Assembly: GCA_904392525.1 (NCBI GenBank)
Contig: CAJFMW010000007.1
Location: 1-42,107 of the forward strand
DNA: 42,107 nucleotides
Origin: an uncultured Eisenbergiella sp.
Lineage (GTDB): Bacteria; Bacillota; Clostridia; Lachnospirales; Lachnospiraceae
Reading direction: 5' to 3'
Of this stretch, positions 31,683-40,590 are shown piece after piece. Made by a program: the position numbers and the translations under genes. The notes beneath the pieces are model-generated. The model was not told the origin of the DNA. It worked only from the letters and a program-made list of their open reading frames with translations, and ran no database searches. The number at the start of each line of letters is the position of its first letter. The first letter of the stretch is position 1.

Positions 31683-31730
31683 TTGCTTCCAATCGCATGC
31701 TGCACTATAATCAGAGTGTAACATGCGATT
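31683..31730 (+). promoter_or_regulatory. Promoter and inverted-repeat operator of the HxlR gene
   Basis: TTGCTT (31683-31688), 17-bp spacer, perfect TATAAT (31706-31711). Perfect 9-bp arms AATCGCATG (31691-31699) and CATGCGATT (31722-31730) flank the -10, so a bound dimer would block polymerase; autorepression by the HxlR protein is likely. Confidence 0.6.
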
Positions 31731-31819
31731 TTAAACTGTTAAATTCCGGTCATTGAAACAGTCCTGTCAGGCAAACCGGCATCCGCCGCCCTGGCAGCAT
31801 AACGAAAAGGAGGTTCTCC

Positions 31820-32146
31820 ATGCTGACCAAAGAAGAAATGCCCGCCTGCTCGGTGGCGACCACCGTCCAGCTCATCGGCAGCAAATGGAAGCTTTTGATT
31901 CTGAGGAACCTGCTCATGCGCCCCTGGCGCTTCAACGAGCTGCGCAGGGACCTGGAAGGCGTCAGCCAGAAGGTGCTGACCGACAGCCTGCGCGCCATGG
32001 AAGGGGACGGGATCATTACCAGAACGGTTTATCCCGAGGTTCCGCCCCGAGTGGAATATGCGCTTTCTCCGCTGGGAGAGTCCATGCGTCCCATTCTGGA
32101 CGCCATGGAAGAATGGGGAAAGGAATACAAAAGGCGGATGGAGTGA
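31820..32146 (+). CDS. HxlR-family transcriptional regulator
   Basis: 108 residues, complete. CSVATTVQLIGSKWKLLILR has the conserved Cys and KW; RPWRFNELRRDLEGVSQKVL and TDSLRAMEGDGIITRTVYPE follow, then VPPRVEYALSPLG. AAAAGGAGG precedes the ATG at ideal spacing. It stands alone with its own promoter and a strong terminator that overlaps its last codons. No obvious target lies next to it; the cupin remnant suggests a former partner was lost. Confidence 0.9.
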   Translation: MLTKEEMPACSVATTVQLIGSKWKLLILRNLLMRPWRFNELRRDLEGVSQKVLTDSLRAMEGDGIITRTVYPEVPPRVEYALSPLGESMRPILDAMEEWGKEYKRRME

Positions 32147-32167
32147 TTTTCTCCATCCGCCTTTTGT
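32127..32167. terminator. Bidirectional intrinsic terminator overlapping the HxlR 3' end
   Basis: A perfect 17-bp stem (32127-32143/32151-32167) with the HxlR stop codon in the 7-nt loop and TTTTGT or its complement at both ends. It also ends the two-component operon on the other strand. Confidence 0.85.
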
Positions 32168-32192
32168 AAATCTACACGGCCTTCTCTTTCAT

Positions 32193-32750
32193 TCAGTACA
32201 GCAGCTTATTCCCCTTCTCGCAGATAGCGTCGATCTCATCATATTTTTCTTCAATCAGAGGGGTTATTTTCTCTGTCTGCCTGGCAAGGAGCTTTTTATA
32301 AACAAACCAGGGCAGGATCCAGCCGAGAAAGCCGGGGATAGCAAGCACAATACAAAGCAGGATCATCGGCGGCTGCGCCGTCACCGCAAAGGTGGATCCG
32401 GCCATGAACGCCGTCCCAAGGATGCCGATAACCAGAGCCCATTCCGTCGGCACAGAGGTCTTTGTCCTCTCCAGAGTGTCGATCTCTCTCACGCAGGCTT
32501 CAAAATTCCGCTGCAGGCGGGTGAGCTCCATTTTATTTATGATCTTCCGGTTCCGCTTCAGACGGAGCGTTACCTTTTTCTGCTTTCCCGCCCTTGCTGC
32601 CTCTCCGGCATTCTGATATATGTTATCATCCGGCTCCCAGCCGAAATTCTCGTATCCGTCCAGCAGAAAAGACGCCCTGTCCACATCCGCCGTGACCGTT
32701 TTATATTCATAACTCATAAATTCTTTTCTTCCGGTTTCCATTTCCTTCAT
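32193..32750 (-). CDS. Two-helix membrane protein of unknown function
   Basis: 185 residues. The cytoplasmic N-terminal half has a DRASFLLDGYENFGWEPDDN segment and basic helix (KKVTLRLKRNRKI). Two hydrophobic helices lie at about 104-126 and 129-150, followed by a coiled-coil-like tail. I do not recognise a named family. AAAGG precedes the ATG at 32750; ATG 32717 (MSYEYK) is possible. It is the last gene after the histidine kinase, separated by 68 bp. Confidence 0.75.
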   Translation of the reverse strand: MKEMETGRKEFMSYEYKTVTADVDRASFLLDGYENFGWEPDDNIYQNAGEAARAGKQKKVTLRLKRNRKIINKMELTRLQRNFEACVREIDTLERTKTSVPTEWALVIGILGTAFMAGSTFAVTAQPPMILLCIVLAIPGFLGWILPWFVYKKLLARQTEKITPLIEEKYDEIDAICEKGNKLLY

Positions 32751-32818
32751 GATCCTTTCCTGGCCTGCTCATCCAAATTGATCCGCATTCCGGAGCATAA
32801 CCGCGGCAGAGTTTCACA

Positions 32819-33904
32819 TCAGTCTTTCTCCTGCTTTACGGCTGCGGCAGCTGGCAGCGTTACGGAAAATGTGCTTCCCTTACCCGGTTCGCTTTCCACC
32901 CGGATGCCGCCGTCCAGAAGCTCCAGCACCCTTTTGACCAGCGCAAGGCCGAGGCCGTTTCCTTCCCGGGAATGGGAAGTGTCCGCCTGGTAAAATTTAT
33001 CGAAAATATACTTCATGCTCTCCGCACCCATGCCGCAGCCCGTATCAGAGACGGACACGGTCACGGTGTCCTGCCGTGAGAACTGCTTCACCGTAATCGT
33101 CCCGCCCGGAGGCGTAAACTTGACCGCGTTGGAAATCAGATTGTTCCACACCAGCTCCAGAAGGCTCTCGTCCGCCTCCACAAACGCGCTGTCCTCCATA
33201 TCCGTTTCCAGCTCGATCTCCTTTTCCTCCCAGGCGTTCTCAAACTGAAGGATACAGTCGCAGACCTGCCTGCACACATCGTAGGCCTCCACCTCCGGGG
33301 TGATTCTCTGGTTTTCCAGCTTGTTCAGCTTCAGGATGTTGCTGATCAGGGCGGACAGCCTGACCGCCGCGTCCTCGATGTTCCGGGCGTATTCCTCTTT
33401 CTGCTCCTCCGTCAGGCTCTCCAGGCGCAGAAGCTCCGCATAGTTTTTGATGATTGCGATGGGCGTCTTCATTTCATGGGAAACGTTGGAAACAAAATCG
33501 GTTTTCAGCGTCTCGATGCTCCCAAGCTCCTCCACCATTTTGTTAAAATCCACGATCATCACGTCCAGATAGTCCCATCTGTCCTGAGTGTGGACGGTGG
33601 GCACATAGACGGAAAAATCTCCGCCCGCCACCCGGCTGGTGGCTTCCGCCATTTTATGCAGAGGCTCCTCATAGGTGCTTCTTATTTTGCTTCTGGTAAA
33701 CAGGGTGAGCCCCACTGCAACCATTCCCCAGTAAACCATGGGAATGAGAACCTGAACCAGATCCGGCAGCTCACTTCTGTTTATGAATACGATCAGTCCG
33801 GTGTGGATTCCGGACATCAGAAACAGCACGCCCAGATAGATTGCAAAAAGGGAGGCCGGGAAAAGGCTTTCCCGGATTCCGCGGGGATTTCTTTCTTTTT
33901 TCAT
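32819..33904 (-). CDS. Sensor histidine kinase
   Basis: 361 residues. Two membrane helices (about 14-37 and 50-69) enclose a very short external loop, then a HAMP-like segment (EEPLHKMAEATSRVAGGDF). The H box is FVSNVSHEMKTPIAII, the N box NNLISNAVKFTPP, the G1 box DTGCGMG and G2 GNGLGLALVK. The short sensor loop suggests sensing at or in the membrane, as in intramembrane-sensing kinases for cell-envelope stress. It follows its response regulator by 16 bp. Confidence 0.93.
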   Translation of the reverse strand: MKKERNPRGIRESLFPASLFAIYLGVLFLMSGIHTGLIVFINRSELPDLVQVLIPMVYWGMVAVGLTLFTRSKIRSTYEEPLHKMAEATSRVAGGDFSVYVPTVHTQDRWDYLDVMIVDFNKMVEELGSIETLKTDFVSNVSHEMKTPIAIIKNYAELLRLESLTEEQKEEYARNIEDAAVRLSALISNILKLNKLENQRITPEVEAYDVCRQVCDCILQFENAWEEKEIELETDMEDSAFVEADESLLELVWNNLISNAVKFTPPGGTITVKQFSRQDTVTVSVSDTGCGMGAESMKYIFDKFYQADTSHSREGNGLGLALVKRVLELLDGGIRVESEPGKGSTFSVTLPAAAAVKQEKD

Positions 33905-33920
33905 CGCGTTCTTCCTTTTC

Positions 33921-34592
33921 TCAGACCAGCACCGCTTTGTATCCCAGGCCTCTCACCGTCACGATCTTAAAGCCGTCGCAGGCCGACAGCTTATCCCGCA
34001 GTTTGGTCACGTACACATCCACCGCCCGCAGGCTTGTTTCACTGTCCACGCCCCAGAACTCATCCATGAGCTGCGCCCTGGAAAAGGTTTTTTTCGGATA
34101 GGAAAGCAGCTTATAAATGATGTTGAATTCTCTGGTGGTGAGGCTTATCTCCTCTCCGTCGATCTCCGCGCTCATCGCATCCGCATCCAGCACCAGATTC
34201 CCTACTGTGATTTTCCGCTCCATTTCAATGTTCGCCCTGCGCAGCAGCGCCCGGACGCGAAGCAGCAGCTCTCCCAGTTCTATGGGCTTTACCATATAAT
34301 CGTCGATTCCCAGCTGAAAGCCCTTCTGCTTGGAGGGCAGATCGTCCTTCGCGGACATGAACAGAATCGGAATGGTCTTATTCACCTGCCTGACGGAGCG
34401 CGCGAACTCAAACCCGTCGATTCCAGGCATCATGATATCCGAAATGATCAGGTCATACAGATTGTTGTACATTTCATCGTATGCCTCGTTTGCCGACAGG
34501 CAGCCTTTCGCCTGAAAGCCGCTGTCATTCAGATAGGTACACACGATCTGATTCAGCTTCACATCATCTTCAACTACAAGGATATGAACCAT
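33921..34592 (-). CDS. OmpR-family response regulator
   Basis: 223 residues. Receiver: acidic pocket VEDD, phospho-acceptor Asp in LIISDIMMPG, Thr/Ser in LFMSAKDD and Lys in MVKPIE. The winged-helix domain ends with the RAVDVYVTKLRDKL and VTVRGLGYK signatures. It is cotranscribed with the kinase and preceded by a membrane protein. The ATG has GGAGGTAAA and the TTCGG hairpin leader at 34610. Confidence 0.93.
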   Translation of the reverse strand: MVHILVVEDDVKLNQIVCTYLNDSGFQAKGCLSANEAYDEMYNNLYDLIISDIMMPGIDGFEFARSVRQVNKTIPILFMSAKDDLPSKQKGFQLGIDDYMVKPIELGELLLRVRALLRRANIEMERKITVGNLVLDADAMSAEIDGEEISLTTREFNIIYKLLSYPKKTFSRAQLMDEFWGVDSETSLRAVDVYVTKLRDKLSACDGFKIVTVRGLGYKAVLV

Positions 34593-34609
34593 TTTTTACC
34601 TCCATACCG

Positions 34610-34624
34610 AAGCGTTTTACGCTT
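34610..34624 (-). repeat. Minimal hairpin leader at the response regulator
   Basis: AAGCG-TAAAA-CGCTT overlaps the stop codon of the membrane-protein gene and is followed by CGGTATGGAGGTAAAAAATG. Compared with 12328-12352 and 2562-2577 only the last small stem and leader are present. Confidence 0.5.
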
Positions 34625-35543
34625 TTCCTCCCGTCTGTTTTCTGTAATAACAGAGTCCCTGGATGCCCAGCCCCAGAACCATCATGCAGACCACGGCTCC
34701 CGTGGCCGCGTTCATCAGCAGCATAAAGTCCTCCTGCCCGCTGGCAAAGGACGCGAACATGGCCGTCTGCAGCGTCAGGATGGAAACACAGGCGTCAATA
34801 TAGCCGATTCTTCTGGTTATGGTGAGAAGAGGCGACTTCCTTTTTCCCACCTTCAGGACCTGAATGGTGGACATGATGATCTTGTAAAAAGTATAGGCGG
34901 CCACCGCATAGATGGCATAGCCCGGGTAGCTTTTTCCTCCCTCGGAATTCACCAGCAAAACAGCCGCTCCCGCCAGCACCACCGCCAGGAAAAGAAACAT
35001 CACGCTGTTCCTCCGGTAGACCCGAAGCTCCTTCCTCATGCGCTCCTTCTCATCCCGGATCCGGGAAAGCCGTTTCTCCTGCGTGACCACGCCGGAGCGC
35101 ATCAGGCTGAGCAGAATATAGTAGGCGGCCAAGGTTCCGAGCCAGGCGGAGCGGCTGGTCACCCCCACCACGCCATTGAAAACCGCGAAAATGATATTGC
35201 TCATCATTCCGGGTACCGCGAACAGGATGGTTCTCAGTCTGTAGTCCTCCGCCACCATATTCGTGTACCGGTTTGCCGCGATCGCCGGCTTTATGATCTC
35301 CCGGATATCCCGTCTGATATTGATGATGAAATAATAACAGCTTACCGTAAGCATAACCGCTGCGAGCACATAAAACAACATGCCCGCCGCATACGGAAAG
35401 CACTGGAATGTCACCTCTATCAGCGACAGCGCCACACAGACTGCCGTCAGCAGATACAGAACGATCCGGTGCCACAGCCGCATGGGCGGGATGGCCGGGA
35501 TGGAAAATTTTCTGCTTTTTCCGGATTTTTTTTCGGGCTTCAT
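34617..35543 (-). CDS. Multi-pass membrane protein of unknown function
   Basis: 308 residues with about seven hydrophobic segments (30-50, 54-74, 107-125, 131-150, 181-201, 210-228 and 265-290) and a basic N-terminus. A charged cytoplasmic stretch RLSRIRDEKERMRKELRVYR lies mid-protein. I do not recognise the family. It starts the two-component operon, 24 bp before the response regulator, so it may be a partner or target of the kinase. AAAGGAA precedes the ATG at long spacing. Confidence 0.75.
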   Translation of the reverse strand: MKPEKKSGKSRKFSIPAIPPMRLWHRIVLYLLTAVCVALSLIEVTFQCFPYAAGMLFYVLAAVMLTVSCYYFIINIRRDIREIIKPAIAANRYTNMVAEDYRLRTILFAVPGMMSNIIFAVFNGVVGVTSRSAWLGTLAAYYILLSLMRSGVVTQEKRLSRIRDEKERMRKELRVYRRNSVMFLFLAVVLAGAAVLLVNSEGGKSYPGYAIYAVAAYTFYKIIMSTIQVLKVGKRKSPLLTITRRIGYIDACVSILTLQTAMFASFASGQEDFMLLMNAATGAVVCMMVLGLGIQGLCYYRKQTGGKA

Positions 35544-35694
35544 GACTGGCCGTTCCTTTTCCTGACTGCTTTTTTGTGGGAGCTTCTCATTTCGGCCTTT
35601 ATTGTAGAACAGATATATTTGCGTTTTGTTTGTAAATTATGTCCTATTCGTGTATAAATTATGAACAAAAAATAAACAACTTGTTCCTTCTCTC

Positions 35695-36315
35695 TCACCG
35701 CCGTTCGATTGCCCCTGCCGGACAGATTTCAAAACAGTTTCCACAGTGCAGGCAGTTCTCCTGCCGGATCACAACCGGCTTCTGCGTGATATCAATGCAC
35801 TTCTGCGGGCATTTGGAATAGCACAGCTTGCAGCCGATGCACTTATCCGTCACAAAATAACCGGTTTCCTTTTCCTGGGCGCCGCCAAAGGAAAATCCGG
35901 CCCGTTCTATCGGCAGTTTGGACAGATCAAACCATTCTCCGGTTCCCTCGTAGATTTTGAATACGGTAAGGGCGCTGCGGGAACGTTCGTCAGGATAAAT
36001 CTTTGCCATGTACAGGTTTTTGCGGAACAGATCAGGCAGCCTGTCCGGGCCGATTTCTTTAGCTCTGCCCTGCACCGATACGGCCACACAGGAAAGCGTA
36101 TCTTCTCCCTTCATGGCGGTAAACGCAATGTTTTCGTTGGATTTCAGGCGGTCATAAAAATTCTTGCCCTTTGCAGTCAGAAAATAAAGGCCGCTTTCAT
36201 CATAGTCCATGATGTCAATGGCACAGGTAACGGGACGCCCTTCGCTGTCCACAGTGGCAAATACGGTAGAATGAATTTTTTCCACGATATATTTCAGATA
36301 ATCTCTTGTCTGCAT
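35695..36315 (-). CDS. PNPOx-like flavoprotein fused to two 4Fe-4S clusters
   Basis: 206 residues. An N-terminal FMN-type barrel (STVFATVDSEGRPVTCAIDI, LYFLTAKGKNFYDRL) is followed by two ferredoxin motifs, CIGCKLCYSKCPQKC and CLHCGNCFEICPAGA. It parallels the gene at 26666-27301 in architecture; the N-terminal halves are clearly diverged, so it is an older paralogue. It probably moves electrons between ferredoxin and a flavin-bound substrate. AGGAGG precedes the ATG. The PNPOx gene at 36385 is upstream on the same strand. Confidence 0.88.
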   Translation of the reverse strand: MQTRDYLKYIVEKIHSTVFATVDSEGRPVTCAIDIMDYDESGLYFLTAKGKNFYDRLKSNENIAFTAMKGEDTLSCVAVSVQGRAKEIGPDRLPDLFRKNLYMAKIYPDERSRSALTVFKIYEGTGEWFDLSKLPIERAGFSFGGAQEKETGYFVTDKCIGCKLCYSKCPQKCIDITQKPVVIRQENCLHCGNCFEICPAGAIERR

Positions 36316-36384
36316 GATGAACCTCCTACATCTGTCTGCCCTTTAAGATTGGGGTAAGCCCCGAAGATATTTGAAAAATTAGAC

Positions 36385-36786
36385 TTACAGGTCATACTCC
36401 CTGGGCGGGTTGCCGGAAAAGTCGGCAATCACCGCATGGGCATTCTTCAGATAGAACACTTCAAAGATCGAGTTAGATGCCTCTCCATACTGTCCCTTGA
36501 CAATGGGATTCTGAATGCACATTTCTTTGGCGGCCATGTTGTCCTCAAAAACAGCTTCACCGTTCAGACGAATCCACTCATAGGACGGGCTGGAAACGGA
36601 AACCTCAATGTTGGGATTCTGCTGCATATCCTTGTAGACGTCCTTGGTGTTGTTGGTGCAAAACCACAGCTTATCATCCAGTTCACCCGCAAACATGAAT
36701 GGACGGCATTTGGCCTTTCCATCACGGCCTACGGTTGCCAGATACTGTACGGGATTCTCCTGTAAAAATTTTACGACTTCGTTCAT
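36385..36786 (-). CDS. PNPOx-family flavoprotein
   Basis: 133 residues, a complete small PNPOx-like barrel: [40 protein letters not shown] and [20 protein letters not shown]. Probably binds FMN. GCAGGAGG precedes the ATG. It is divergent from an HxlR fragment starting 30 bp away, so its regulator has probably been lost. It lies 69 bp upstream of the ferredoxin-fused PNPOx. Confidence 0.88.
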   Translation of the reverse strand: MNEVVKFLQENPVQYLATVGRDGKAKCRPFMFAGELDDKLWFCTNNTKDVYKDMQQNPNIEVSVSSPSYEWIRLNGEAVFEDNMAAKEMCIQNPIVKGQYGEASNSIFEVFYLKNAHAVIADFSGNPPREYDL

Positions 36787-36816
36787 GACAAATACCTCCT
36801 GCTTTTGAATATTCGG

Positions 36817-36984
36817 ATGCAGGCCAATCGCGGCATCCGCACCGTTTATCCCGAAGTGCCGCCCCGCGTGGAATATTCCCTGACCGAGCTTGGCTACAGC
36901 CTGAAGCCCGTTCTGGACGCCATGTGGGACTGGGGAGAAAATTATAAGGTCAAAAACGGATATCCTCCGGCCACGTCAAAATAA
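36817..36984 (+). pseudogene. HxlR C-terminal remnant
   Basis: A 55-codon frame, [20 protein letters not shown] then [20 protein letters not shown], matches the C-terminal half of HxlR proteins such as the one at 31820 ([19 protein letters not shown]). The DNA-binding N-terminus is absent and no ribosome site precedes the ATG. It is divergent from the PNPOx gene, the normal HxlR/PNPOx layout. Confidence 0.8.
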
Positions 36985-37039
36985 GCGGCTGCCCAGGCAG
37001 CCGCTTCTGCATTGCGGTCGGCCTTCCCTTGTGGGAAGG
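36983..37039. repeat. Two perfect hairpins past the HxlR remnant
   Basis: AAGCGGCTGCC-CA-GGCAGCCGCTT (36983-37006) and CCTTCCC-TTGT-GGGAAGG (37022-37039). They probably served as terminators for the convergent HxlR and aldo/keto reductase genes, though T-tracts are poor. Confidence 0.5.
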
Positions 37040-37057
37040 TATTTGAATATTCAGAGA

Positions 37058-37918
37058 TCAGCGGCAGATACTTTTTTGGATAAACATCCGGGCGATATTG
37101 GGATTCCGATAGTCCAGAATCTCGCTGTATCCGATGTCCATCTCATCAATCGCCTTTTGGTCCGCTTCCGACAGATGAAAATCCCAGATGTCAAAATCTT
37201 CTCTGATATGTTCCGGATTCCGGCTTCTCGTCACCACGCCAACCTGCCTGTCCACGTTCCACCGAAGCGCCGTCTGAGCCGCGCTCTTTCCGTATTTTTT
37301 CCCGATTTTTTCCAGCGTTTTATTGGAAAAAATATTCCGCATGCCTTCACACAGAGGCGCCCACGCCTGCGGGCACACCTCAAGCCCGCACATGGTCCGG
37401 ATGGCCGCGTCCTGATGGTAGAAGGGATGCAGCTCAATCTGATTGACCATCGGGCCAATCTCACTGTTCAGGCACAGATCCATCAGGCGTTCCGGGCTGA
37501 AATTGCTGACTCCGATTGCCCGGACTCTTCCTTCCCTGTAAAGGCACTCCATGATCCGCCATGCGCCGTAATAATCGCCGTAGGGCTGATGGATCAGATA
37601 CAGATCCACGTAATCCGTCTGAAGTTTCTTCAGCGTTTCCTCAAAGGCCGCTTCTGTCCTGCCCTCTCCCACATCCTGAAGGCTGAGCTTGGCGGTGAGA
37701 AACAGCTCTTCCCGTTTCACAAGGCCGTCTTCCACCGCCTGCCGCAGGGCGGTTCCGACCGCCTGCTCATCCTGACAGGCGGCCGCCGTATCGAAAAGAC
37801 GGTATCCTGTTTCCACGGCTGTCCGGATGCAGGAAATGCGCTCCTCTTTCAGCCGGAAAACGCCGAAGCCCAGAAGGGGCATCTCCACACCGTTCTTTAA
37901 TGTGATACCCTGATGCAT
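37058..37918 (-). CDS. Aldo/keto reductase-like protein with catalytic Tyr replaced by Cys
   Basis: 286 residues, otherwise a complete AKR barrel: LFDTAAACQDEQAVG has the Asp but Cys where the paralogues have Tyr (AAAYMNE, AASYGNE); Lys is in TAKLSL and His in LIHQP. A single TAT-to-TGT change would do it. Tyr is the proton donor, so normal reductase activity should be severely reduced. It follows the intact paralogue at 37931-38782 by 12 bp and probably shares its mRNA. Overall similarity to that paralogue is moderate, so it is an older duplicate. Confidence 0.88.
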   Translation of the reverse strand: MHQGITLKNGVEMPLLGFGVFRLKEERISCIRTAVETGYRLFDTAAACQDEQAVGTALRQAVEDGLVKREELFLTAKLSLQDVGEGRTEAAFEETLKKLQTDYVDLYLIHQPYGDYYGAWRIMECLYREGRVRAIGVSNFSPERLMDLCLNSEIGPMVNQIELHPFYHQDAAIRTMCGLEVCPQAWAPLCEGMRNIFSNKTLEKIGKKYGKSAAQTALRWNVDRQVGVVTRSRNPEHIREDFDIWDFHLSEADQKAIDEMDIGYSEILDYRNPNIARMFIQKSICR

Positions 37919-37930
37919 GGGCGCACGCTC

Positions 37931-38936
<1,006 letters not shown>

Positions 38937-39228
38937 ATGCTGAATTGGCAGAAAAGTATAACTAAAATGCATAGAATGTTCGAGGCGTAACACTGCTTCT
39001 TTTCTGTGCCGCGATTTGCCGGACAGGTCGGTTACCGTTTGCTCCGCTCCATTCGCAAAGCCGCATGTGGGCCTGCTGAAAGAATAGATTTTGCAGCGCC
39101 TATATGATAAAATTGTATCAACAACGGCCGCCGGTCCGGCAAAGGCGCAATCACGGACGGCGGGGCCTGGCGGCCGGCTGCTATTAAAAGATACCGCCTG
39201 ACGGCGGAAAAGGAGGACGGGAAAAATC
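38937..39228. other. Intergenic region with leader hairpin of the ferredoxin-fused reductase
   Basis: No gene is recognised. Near the right end CCGCC-TGAC-GGCGG (39194-39207) sits two bases before AAAAGGAGG of the next gene, sharing the GCCTGACGGC core with other hairpins here. A GC-rich stretch at 39123-39180 has partly complementary arms (CGGCCGCC/GGCGGCCG). TAAAAT near 39108 may be a -10 without a clear -35. Confidence 0.4.
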
Positions 39229-40377
39229 ATGAGGTACAGAGAATTGGGGAAAACAGGCCTGAAGGTGAGCGAGATCGGGCTCGGCGCGGAGTGGCTGGAA
39301 CGGCACAACGCGGAAGAAGTGAAGGCGGTCATCGACTGCTGTGAGGGTTGTGGAATCAACATTCTGGACTGCTGGATGTCCGAGCCCAATGTCCGCTCCA
39401 ATATCGGAAACGCCCTGAAGGGAAGACGGGAAAAATGGATCATTCAGGGACACTTCGGCTCCACCTGGCAGAACGGCCAGTACGTGCGCACCAGAGATAT
39501 GGATAAGGTGCAGGAAGCCTTTTCCGATCTGCTTACGCGCCTTCAGACCGATTATATCGATCTCGGAATGATTCATTTCGTGGATGAGGAGGCGGAATTT
39601 CACCGCATCATGGAGGGAGAATTTCTGGCCTACGTCAAAGAGCAGAAGGAAAAGGGCATGATCCGTCATATCGGCATGAGCACCCACAATCCGAAGGTGG
39701 GAAAGCTGGCCGCCCTGAGCGGGGAAATCGAAATGATCCTTTTCAGCGTCAATCCCGCCTTTGATCTGCTGCCCGCAAGCGAGGACATGAACACCTATTT
39801 TGCGGACACCTATGAAGAAAGCCTGGGTGGCATCAATCCGGAGAGAGCGGAGCTGTATCAGATCTGCGAACAGCAGGGCGTAGGCATCACGGTCATGAAG
39901 GGCTACGCAGGCGGGCGGCTGTTTTCCGCACAGACCTCTCCCTTCGGCGTGGCGCTCACTCCCGTTCAGTGCCTCCATTATGCGCTGACCCGTCCCGCAG
40001 TTGCCAGCGTGCTCGCAGGCTTTGATACCCCTGAGCATGTGAGGGAGGCAGCCTCCTATGAAACCGCTTCGGAAGAGGAAAAGGATTATGCCAGCGTTCT
40101 GGCGAACGCACCGCATCACGCCTATTCCGGCCAGTGTACCTATTGCGGCCACTGCGCGCCCTGCCCGGCCGGAATCGACATCGCCATGGTCAATAAACTC
40201 TATGACCTGGCCGTCATGCAGCAGGAGGTTCCCGCCACGCTCCGGGCGCATTACGAAGGCCTTTCCGCCAATGCTGCGGACTGCATCGCCTGCGGCGGCT
40301 GTGAGACCCGCTGTCCCTTCAGCGTTCCGGTGGTGGAACGGATGGCAAAGGCAAAGGAGCTGTTTGGAAAGGCCTGA
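39229..40377 (+). CDS. Aldo/keto reductase with C-terminal ferredoxin-like domain
   Basis: 382 residues. The N-terminal AKR barrel begins MRYRELGKTGLKVSEIGLGA; the region around ILDCWMSEPNVRSNIGNALK has the Asp but lacks the usual Tyr, and the Lys and His positions (WIIQGHFG, GMIHFVD) are also atypical except His. The C-terminus has Cys motifs CTYCGHCAPCP and CIACGGCETRCP, giving one or two 4Fe-4S clusters. These fusions are common in anaerobes and are poorly understood; electron transfer to a small carbonyl or other acceptor is likely. AAAGGAGG precedes the ATG. Confidence 0.88.
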   Translation: MRYRELGKTGLKVSEIGLGAEWLERHNAEEVKAVIDCCEGCGINILDCWMSEPNVRSNIGNALKGRREKWIIQGHFGSTWQNGQYVRTRDMDKVQEAFSDLLTRLQTDYIDLGMIHFVDEEAEFHRIMEGEFLAYVKEQKEKGMIRHIGMSTHNPKVGKLAALSGEIEMILFSVNPAFDLLPASEDMNTYFADTYEESLGGINPERAELYQICEQQGVGITVMKGYAGGRLFSAQTSPFGVALTPVQCLHYALTRPAVASVLAGFDTPEHVREAASYETASEEEKDYASVLANAPHHAYSGQCTYCGHCAPCPAGIDIAMVNKLYDLAVMQQEVPATLRAHYEGLSANAADCIACGGCETRCPFSVPVVERMAKAKELFGKA

Positions 40378-40404
40378 TGGGAGTTCATACCACGGGCAGA
40401 AAAC

Positions 40405-40434
40405 AGCCGGGCGGAATGTATTTTCCGCCCGGCT
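40405..40434 (+). terminator. Terminator-like hairpin after the ferredoxin-fused reductase
   Basis: A perfect 12-bp stem AGCCGGGCGGAA/TTCCGCCCGGCT with a 6-nt loop, followed by TATCGTTCCC; the T-tract is weak. Confidence 0.65.
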
Positions 40435-40463
40435 TATCGTTCCCTCTACCATTTTCGCTTCAA

Positions 40464-40582
40464 TCTTAAAGACCGGTTTTTCCAATTCCAACTACTTCTC
40501 CCTGGTCTTTCACCGCCTGACCGGGACATCACCCAGAGAATTCCGCAGGAAGGCAGCTTTGAGGGGGAACACGGATTGGTAA
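40464..40582 (+). pseudogene. AraC-family C-terminal remnant
   Basis: The frame reads GFSNSNYFSLVFHRLTGTSP then REFRRKA, the second helix-turn-helix signature of AraC regulators, and ends at TAA. Nothing of the first helix-turn-helix or sensor domain remains. It suggests a lost regulator beside the ferredoxin-fused reductase. Confidence 0.7.
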
Positions 40583-40590
40583 TCCCCGGA

